Below, piece after piece: positions 57,401-64,000 of a stretch of 64,000 nt of DNA. Source of the DNA: Micromussa lordhowensis (taxonomy: Eukaryota > Cnidaria > Anthozoa > Scleractinia > Lobophylliidae); NCBI GenBank assembly GCA_964020085.1, contig OZ026603.1:32996006-33060005 (forward strand). Reading direction: 5' to 3'. The notes under the pieces were generated by a model. It had not been told where the DNA came from. It searched no databases and saw only the letters and a program-made list of their open reading frames with translations. The stretch's first letter is position 1. Each line of letters opens with the position of its first letter. The position numbers and the translations under genes are program-made.

Positions 57401-60349
57401 GAAGGGTTAACTTAAATTCAGAAGTTGGCACCCTGTTTAGATTTAAGCTCAAGCAAGTTGGTTGATCATGAGCAGGAGGCATGGTATAAGGCTGCTAAGT
57501 ATTTTTACATACTAGCTCTTTCGCAAAAGAATTTCGGTTAATCTAGTTTCCTTTGGCCAAAATAGCGGAACATCTAATTTTCTTTGGGTTGGTTCGTCCG
57601 GGTTTTTTTTTTTTTTTCAACACGGGTCATTTCAAACGAACAGAGCCCTTTGTCCCCTTTGTTTAGCTTTATCATCTTTCTATTGCTTATCAACAAACCC
57701 CGCAGACAAAAGACAAACTATGAACTATTGCTGAACGCCCGGCACTGCTCATCCGATGACCAGATATTGCAGTGGACAAATGTCTTCAAAATACCTTAAT
57801 TCAACTACGATATTTACTGTAGCTATTTATCTACTACAACAAAAATAGACATGTATTAAGACGTCCTTATCAAGATCTACTGCTAGGTTGTCGTGATCAC
57901 CTAATTATGACTGACATTGTACGGAAAAGGAACTTCGTTGAAATTTGCTTCATTTACTGTTCATCTTTTGCGGCATGTGCTTAATTAAAAGGGAATACAT
58001 TATTCCATACCAACATTAACATTTTGAGCCATAAGTTTTAATTTCCTACCATGTGGTTTTGCGGTTACTTAATAATACGTTTCAACACTTTTTTCAATAG
58101 ACGTTTTATCTTGTTTATCATACAATAATTTTTGCGTTTTCCACTGATCCCGGCAAAACCCAATTATTCGTGAGATACCTAAACTGGGCGAACGATATGC
58201 TCCTTAGTGAGTTATCAGAAGATTGGACACGGCTAAGAGCGATACTCCAGTGTAATAAACTTTTGCAGATGAGAGTTCAAAATTTAAGGGGCCAGAATCT
58301 ATTCACATGTAAATTCCACGAGCCGAAAACACGGCAGAATCCATGCTCGTGTGACTAAGACAATCCGAGCCAATCCGTTATTGTTTAGCCCTCATTATCA
58401 TTAAGTAATTAGAAAAAGCAATTATGTCATTAAATTCTGTGGGGTTGATAGGCCTCCTACCTGTCTGCCAGCTTTGTTGTTGTGCTTGTTCATGAAAAAT
58501 ATGGCATCCTTTTTATTGTGCCGACCGTTCACGAAGTCGTCGGCAATATCCATTCCGTAACTCATATCAACGCTGCACCCACCCCACATCCATCCTTTAC
58601 TACTTTTTTGTCCCCATTTCCTCCTATCACAGTCGCATTCGCTGAGGTTTCCCACACTGCATGCCCTGGTGATCGCGTACACGACACCAGCAGATGTGAT
58701 GGCTTGTGCATAGGCAGCCTCCTTCGTTCCGGCTGAGAGGAGAACAAACAGAAAAACGACAATCAGCTAGTAATAACTTGCAAGCCGGACAAATTGGAAA
58801 AGCTGTTCAGCATGTCAATTTGATTTCATCTGTCGTGAAAGAAAATATGTGTAAAATAGGAATTTTCTCCTTCCTAGGAAAAATGTTACATTGAGTTTGT
58901 GTTCACCTTCGTTACTTCTCTCATTTCTCGAAGACCACTAAGAAAATGAAAGTACTGCCAATAACTCGTAGCCTATTTTTAAAACGTAATCAAAACATCC
59001 GACCACACTAATATCCTGAGTACACGTTAAAAATAACCTTTTTTATCGACTTGTCGAGACACAATAATTTTACTTTATTAGAAAACGTTTAAAATAATAA
59101 GAAACTCGTAAATTTTTAAAGGGAGTACTAAAATTAGATTTTTTCAAGTTTTAGTTTTAGTTTGAAATATGTGTTACAGAACCTAGCATATGTATAGAAA
59201 GAGTTTACTCTACAAAAATTTGAGTTCTTTAACTATCCCAGTTGAGGTAGATAACACATTCTCTCGCTCTTGTCAACAATTCTACAAGAATCGTATCGCT
59301 GTAAGGTCAGAAAAAATATTTTTCACTCAGGTGTATCCAAAGTCTGATGTTCAAGATAAGGGTCGATTCTGTCACTTTATCACTAACTCAAAAAAAATAA
59401 CGTACGTGCTGACAGTTAGGTCTTAGTTAGAAATACCAATTTGAACTAATCTCACAGGTGCAATACCGTTTCCAGATGAACAGAACCATGTACAAAATCG
59501 TCTTAATTAGAATTACGAAAATATGAAACGTTGATGACAACTGGCTATCAACACGGGGCGTTCTTCAGTCTCTAATCTCCCCTCATAAGAAAGTTCAAAT
59601 GGGGTTTTTGGACAATTTTGACAGAAAGGTTAGGGTAACTTATTAGCGACGCTAAATTATAGCCAAATTATTCGTTTCAGTGGGTTGTCAAGTTCTGACA
59701 AATGATAATATCGGGCTAGTTTTCCGGGCACTTGAAACAGGTCAAGAGTCTTTAACATAAGTGGATTCATAAGTGGACTTTGAGTTAATCAGGAGCTATT
59801 TACTCCAAACAAACAAATAATCACTTTATAGCAGTTCAGGCTAAGTGGACTGCCAAATTAGGCATTGGCAAATTACCTAATATTCAGAGTACTAAACGAA
59901 ATCTCCTTAAGGGATCGCTTGCAACAACTTCTAAGTAAGTTAATCCTACTCACGAATGGCCTTGTCGTCGAAGACGGATCTCTGGTTGAGCAGCGTACAG
60001 TTCCACCTATCTTTACGAAACTGAAATTTGCATTCTTCAGCGCCCAGTCGATAACCCTCTCGAATGCAATTAATAACGTTCGGAGATTCTTCACAGAAGG
60101 CAATCTGCTTAGGAAACAAGCCAGGAATTTTGCTGCAGATGTGGCTTAGGGAAAGGGTTGCCACGGATGTAACAACGCTGTCAGTGTCAAAAGATAAAAG
60201 GCTGATTGAATTATTGTGTCTCAACAAAGCACAAGACTAAGAAACTTGATTCTCACTCACAATAACTGCGAATTGGCCTCCATGAGGTTGTGGGCAAAGA
60301 CCGTTGCAAGTAGCACAGTTATCAAGGTTACCGCGTGTTGGTACTCCAT
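54014..60349 (-). CDS. Wnt7: Wnt7 ligand, isoform with proximal last exon (4A)
   Basis: The joined coding sequence on the minus strand is 60349-60261, 60177-59954, 58732-58461 and 54496-54014 (1068 nt, 355 aa). A secreted Frizzled ligand. Residues 1-19 form a signal peptide (VTLITVLLATVFA core). Residues 42-61, HICSKIPGLFPKQIAFCEES, and the downstream C79-F-Q-F-R block with RWNCT match Wnt7 rather than other Wnts. Exon 4A's CHGISASCTTRTCWKTLPSI also matches Wnt7. It has the canonical 24 cysteines plus an extra C67. N89 in NCT is a conserved glycosylation site and S213 the predicted acylation site. Intron phases are 2, 1 and 0, as in Wnt5. Odd points are CCERG for CCGRG and P105 before GTKEAAY. 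The gene is convergent with Wnt5 and has a second terminal exon downstream. Confidence 0.92.
54497..58460 (-). other. Wnt7 intron 3
   Basis: About 4 kb. It contains a poly-C run near 54760 and the minus-strand MITE at about 55440-55805. The rest shows no gene or recognisable repeat. Confidence 0.55.
55440..55805 (-). mobile_element. MITE, inverted relative of 33859-34205
   Basis: The left end carries TTAAGTAAACCACAACGGCA, then ACGGCAACGGC. The body matches the reverse complement of 33859-34205 throughout (GCTCAAGC, TTCTCCAAAATAC, GAAGACGGCGAAGAAATG). It lies in Wnt7 intron 3 in the gene's own orientation, as its partner does in Wnt5 intron 3. Confidence 0.7.
58461..58732 (-). CDS. Wnt7: Wnt7 exon 3
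   Basis: The acceptor is CCTCTCAG (phase 1) and the donor CAGACAG|GTAGGA (phase 0). It encodes GTKEAAYAQAITSAGVVYAI, TRAC, SECDC, WMWGGCSVDMSYG and MNKHNNKAGRQ. It is the last exon shared by both predicted Wnt7 isoforms. LMNLHNN, usual in Wnts, is FMNKHNN here. Confidence 0.92.
58733..59953 (-). other. Wnt7 intron 2
   Basis: 1.2 kb with an ordinary donor (ATTC|GTGAGT). No other content is recognised. Confidence 0.5.
59954..60177 (-). CDS. Wnt7: Wnt7 exon 2
   Basis: The acceptor GACACTGACAG follows a pyrimidine stretch. It encodes VVTSVATLSLSHICSKIPGL, C58, the extra C67, C79 and DRWNCT. The 224-nt length with phases 2 in and 1 out fits both neighbours. Confidence 0.9.
60261..60349 (-). CDS. 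Wnt7: Wnt7 exon 1 (signal peptide)
   Basis: The ATG at 60349 (AAAATGG context) opens MEYQHAVTLITVLLATVFAH. An upstream in-frame extension is ignored because it would bury the signal peptide. The donor TTATT|GTGAGT is phase 2. Intron 1 is only 83 bases. Confidence 0.85.
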
Positions 60350-60400
60350 TTTAGCCAGCTCGACCTCTTTCTTTTTATCAAGCCGATGGCACAGATTCTC

Positions 60401-60459
60401 GAATATAAATCCTTTGATCGTCCAAATGTTTAGTTCATCTCGTTCCTGATTGGTCCAAA
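60401..60459 (-). promoter_or_regulatory. Candidate Wnt7 promoter with TCF/LEF site
   Basis: On the minus strand ACCAATCAGG (CCAAT box, about 60447-60456) precedes TTTATATTC (TATA-like, 60401-60409), about 55-105 bases before the start codon. Between them on the plus strand, 60411-60419, is CCTTTGATC, an exact TCF/LEF consensus. This suggests feedback from canonical Wnt signalling, which is inference. Confidence 0.45.
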
Positions 60460-63400
60460 CGGAATTAATCAACTTTTTAATTTAGTTTGTGGGCCTGAAC
60501 AATTGGTTGGAATGTTCCTTCTTAAATATTGTTTTTTATATCGGCAGGAACACTGTTATTGCCGAGGATCCGATAAGCATCCGATCTAAAGCGTTTATTT
60601 TTCCAGTGGCTTAACTCAAATATTTCGCTTCGACAGGAGAGCAGAAGGCTTAACGAGATGAACGAATTTCTGTGTGACGATAGGGGTCTGTCGCATCCTT
60701 ATTAAAAAGCCAACGATAAGAAAATGACGACTTAATTGAAGATTATAGAAGTGGCCAAATTTTATTAAACAGTGATTTTGAATGCATTTGAAGCATTTCA
60801 GAGGTAGATCAAAAACAAACATCCTGCTCTTTATTGATTGTTTGAATTGAAGTTTTCTCTTTGATGTGCCGATAATCGTGCTAGGACGGACAAACCCTCT
60901 AAGTCTTCACTGAAGCAACACGACAGTTGAACGGTTAAATGACTGCGCTACCGTGATCCTGAACCTGTCTGCACGTCAAATAGAATGACCAGCGGAAATG
61001 GGCGACTTTATTGGTTTCGCTTTTGAGAAAAACGTGTTTACGGGAAAGGCGAAGCCAAGAATAGACTTCGAGTCGAAGGTTAGACTTTGAATGACTGATC
61101 CGGCAGGCCTTCCGATGGAAGATTTCATTCTCCCGCCGAAGAGCTCATGGACGCTAATCTTTCTCATTTGACAATGCTGCTAGAGTCATCACAACACAAC
61201 CGCAGAACTCTAGTTAAAACAGTTCATCACCTCTCATAGTTATTTTTTCAAGCCAAAGTTAACAGTAAAATCATCTAAGACTGTTCATTAAACTTTGGGA
61301 GTGGAATTTATCCCGATAACGAAAATGAGCTGGTGATCAGAATGCAGCCAGTGAGGGGGCAAAGTTTGTTAGCTGTTTGTTCTCGAAAATTATAGCCATA
61401 GTTCATGCACGTTTACCTTTTAGGGAAACCATGTGAGCGCAGTTACATTTTGTGTTAAATATCTCGCTATCTCCTTTGTAAATGCGAAAGCCGAAGAGCT
61501 TGCAACTCGTTTTTACTCAGTTTGTCATTTATTATGTTTAAACTGCATCCTTTGCATTTTGAACACAATGAGCACAAACCATCAGGGAAAAAGAACACAG
61601 AAATGAGAACTCAGTGAAAAAGGCTCAAAGTTAAAGTGGACGAATGATTTTCCCAACAAACATTTTTCCCCTCTTTTAATAACCAGAGACGACTGGACTC
61701 CTCACTAAAATCGACTAGACAACGCTTAATGATAAATCAAATATCGATGAATTTCAAATTTTCAGCATTTACAGTGTGTGTATAAATCGCTGTGACAGCT
61801 CATCGGAGCATATAAAGGTCTTTGAAAATATCGGGTTATTAAAAAGCCAAGAAAGAATTATAAACTAGTGTATGATATATTAATTAAGGCCGAGGGTTCC
61901 GCTTCGTAGAGCAATTTTGATTGGACCTCGCGTTCCACCGCCTAAAATATAATCATGTTTCTTTCCAAGGCTTGAAAACATAGACCATCTTTAGCTGAAA
62001 GGCATTTCAAATGATTTATTATCATGTCCTACTCCACGTTACGAAATTCTCGGTTTCTGAGGCCGTTATTTTTGAAATCATTTTACTGGTAAATAAGAAC
62101 TTCAATAAAATCATTTAGAAGGTTATCGTGCAATTTGATGACGGTGTTGATTTAGTTAATATTAGGATAGTTTGCGTTTAAATACCTGTTTGATTCGTGA
62201 AAAACATTTAACATACCTTTGTTGGAATTCAAGATCTCTTTATTGTAGCCAATTTAAACAAAATTAATCTCATGGCACAGTGATTGATAGCATTATTATT
62301 ATATTTAATTTGCAATTGTGTAAGTTACTTTTCTAATTTTAAAAAGATGAAAAGGAACTTAAACACCAGAAGAACTTGATTAAACTCACTGAAAGCAAGA
62401 CTGTTCATTACTTCCTTAATTGCAAATGATATGGTTCGCATGCCGAGTCACGGAGCAAGTGATCGAAACTGTTTCCAATACAAAATAGTAATTCAGTTAT
62501 TTAACAATATCGCTACGCCGTACAGTATTCTTCTAATTTTTGTTCAAATAATGTTTAGCGAGAAAGCCCCGAAGGGACAAAACAGTTTGGAAAGTTGGTT
62601 ACAAAGACCAAATATTTCGCAATGTAGTACCTATTTGGAATCTCACTTCCCTTTTGGGTTTGACGATTAGAATTTAGCGTAGAGGGTGACACTGATGACT
62701 TAAGTCATAATTTTGGGCAATGCTTGTTTTCTACAGAGCAGCCGCAAAGCACGTACCTATTAATCATAGCTTGGACCACCCACCACCTTCCATTCTGTCA
62801 TAACATTACGTGCGCAGCAAAACAGATGAATGGAAAAAATACAGCATAGGTCGTTGAATTAATCACGAAATAGCGAAATCAGGCTGAAGGACAAGACAGT
62901 TTTTTGTCAAAGTCATCAACAACGCTTGTAATTTTGTTTTATGAAATGCAAATCAACGCGGCTATTGTACGATAACCATCGACCTCTTTTTCCTTTCAAA
63001 CCAGGATTCTACGCAATTGCGGCAAGCAAGCGGTACTATGTGGATTATGTCGGTAAACTTCTTGCCGAACAACTTCTTTCACTTTGACTAACAAAGAAAA
63101 GTTGCAAGAGACCCGGCATGGTAAAGAAAACTGGTCTTATCTGTCCGCTTAGCCGTGCAACCACATACAGATTGCCGAAAATAGATAAAAAAAGAATTAG
63201 TCATAAACATAATCAACCACTGTGAAATTACGCGGCAAGAAGTAACTAACTCAAGTCACGATAGATCAGCTACAGCTGAATTTCGGGTGTGGTAAAAAGT
63301 CTACGGACTAGAAACTCTAGCTACTGTCTACTGTTAGTTTTTCGGTATTCCCAACTTCAACAGAAGGACAAGGATTTAACTTATTACACAATAGGGGCTT

Positions 63401-64000
63401 TATTGACTCTTGAAATCAGCAATGATTAATTGAGCGTGTAACTTGGATTAATTTGTTGTTTAATTTCGTTTGTCCATTCTTGAATAAGGTAGATTGTTTT
63501 ATGAGATACTAATAAAATACATCTGGATCCGAAAAGAGAAGTCGCGAAATTCCCTAGTCCTGCCATACTTCTCTTCGTCTAAGAGGAATGTTGCACATGT
63601 AATTAACGTATGTAAAGCACATTTTAAAAATCAACATTTTCGTCAGAAATCATAAAGCGATCAATAGAAACATCAACGGAGTTGTCTAAGAATCAATTAA
63701 CCTTGCTTGATTTCAAGCTTTTGATAGTCTGTAACACGTGTCTTCTCTATAATTCATTCAAAATTCATACTCAGTATTTCTTAGCTTAGTTAAGCCTAGT
63801 TAAGCTAAATGTATCATTTACTGGCACTCAAAGCTATCTTTAGCATCTGAAATATTTCATATAGGTTAATTTCACATAGCTTTGAAATAACATACCTACT
63901 GAACTCCGCTTGCGACATTAAATATTATTACTATTTTCTTTTTTGTGATATAAGAGTTTAAAATTACTCTCGGGTATATAAGAAATAATCAGATCATTCT
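60460..64000. other. Right-edge region upstream of Wnt7
   Basis: About 3.5 kb with no gene, RNA or clear mobile element that I can support. Short open frames on both strands have no family features. It may hold Wnt7 regulatory DNA. Confidence 0.5.

Overview
The window reads as nuclear DNA of an early-branching animal, most likely an anthozoan cnidarian (probably a stony coral). This rests on intron-rich genes with GT-AG splice sites, two clearly cnidarian-grade Wnt genes, AT-rich spacers, and many short palindromic DNA transposons together with Penelope-like, LINE and tRNA-derived SINE fragments. The species call is inference; the gene family calls come from motifs read directly.

Layout from left to right. 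(1) 1505-5767 (+): a plausible three-exon gene for a small charged coiled-coil protein. (2) 5768-22522: a gene-poor, repeat-rich stretch with a nested transposon at about 11.0-11.4 kb. (3) 22523-23716 (-): an F-box/LRR ubiquitin-ligase subunit, FBXL14. (4) 30639-42479 (+): Wnt5. (5) 46715-47200 (+): an intronless gene for a small N-glycosylated type I membrane protein. (6) 51384-60349 (-): Wnt7, facing Wnt5 tail to tail. The final 3.6 kb holds no recognisable gene.

The main result is the architecture of the two Wnt genes. Each has three shared 5' exons with the same intron phases (2, 1, 0) and an 89-nt first coding exon. Each is then followed by TWO intact, in-phase terminal exons: 38368-38865 and 41967-42479 for Wnt5, and 54014-54496 and 51384-51863 for Wnt7. 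No second copy of exons 1-3 lies between the members of either pair. All four terminal exons keep an acceptor site, a phase-0 start, the full set of 16 C-terminal cysteines and a stop codon. The terminal exon encodes the lipid-bearing thumb hairpin and the C-terminal finger, the two parts of Wnt that grip Frizzled. The arrangement therefore looks like alternative last exons that swap the receptor-binding half of a Wnt while keeping one N-terminal domain. Within each gene the two cassettes resemble each other more than those of the other gene, so the arrangement seems to have arisen twice. I know of no description of this, but could not search.

Other points are a GC-AG intron in Wnt5, the FBXL14-Wnt5-Wnt7 linkage (FBXL14 lies beside WNT5B in human), a consensus TCF/LEF site and matching CCAAT boxes at the Wnt promoters, and a rich set of non-autonomous mobile elements, several with readable target-site duplications.
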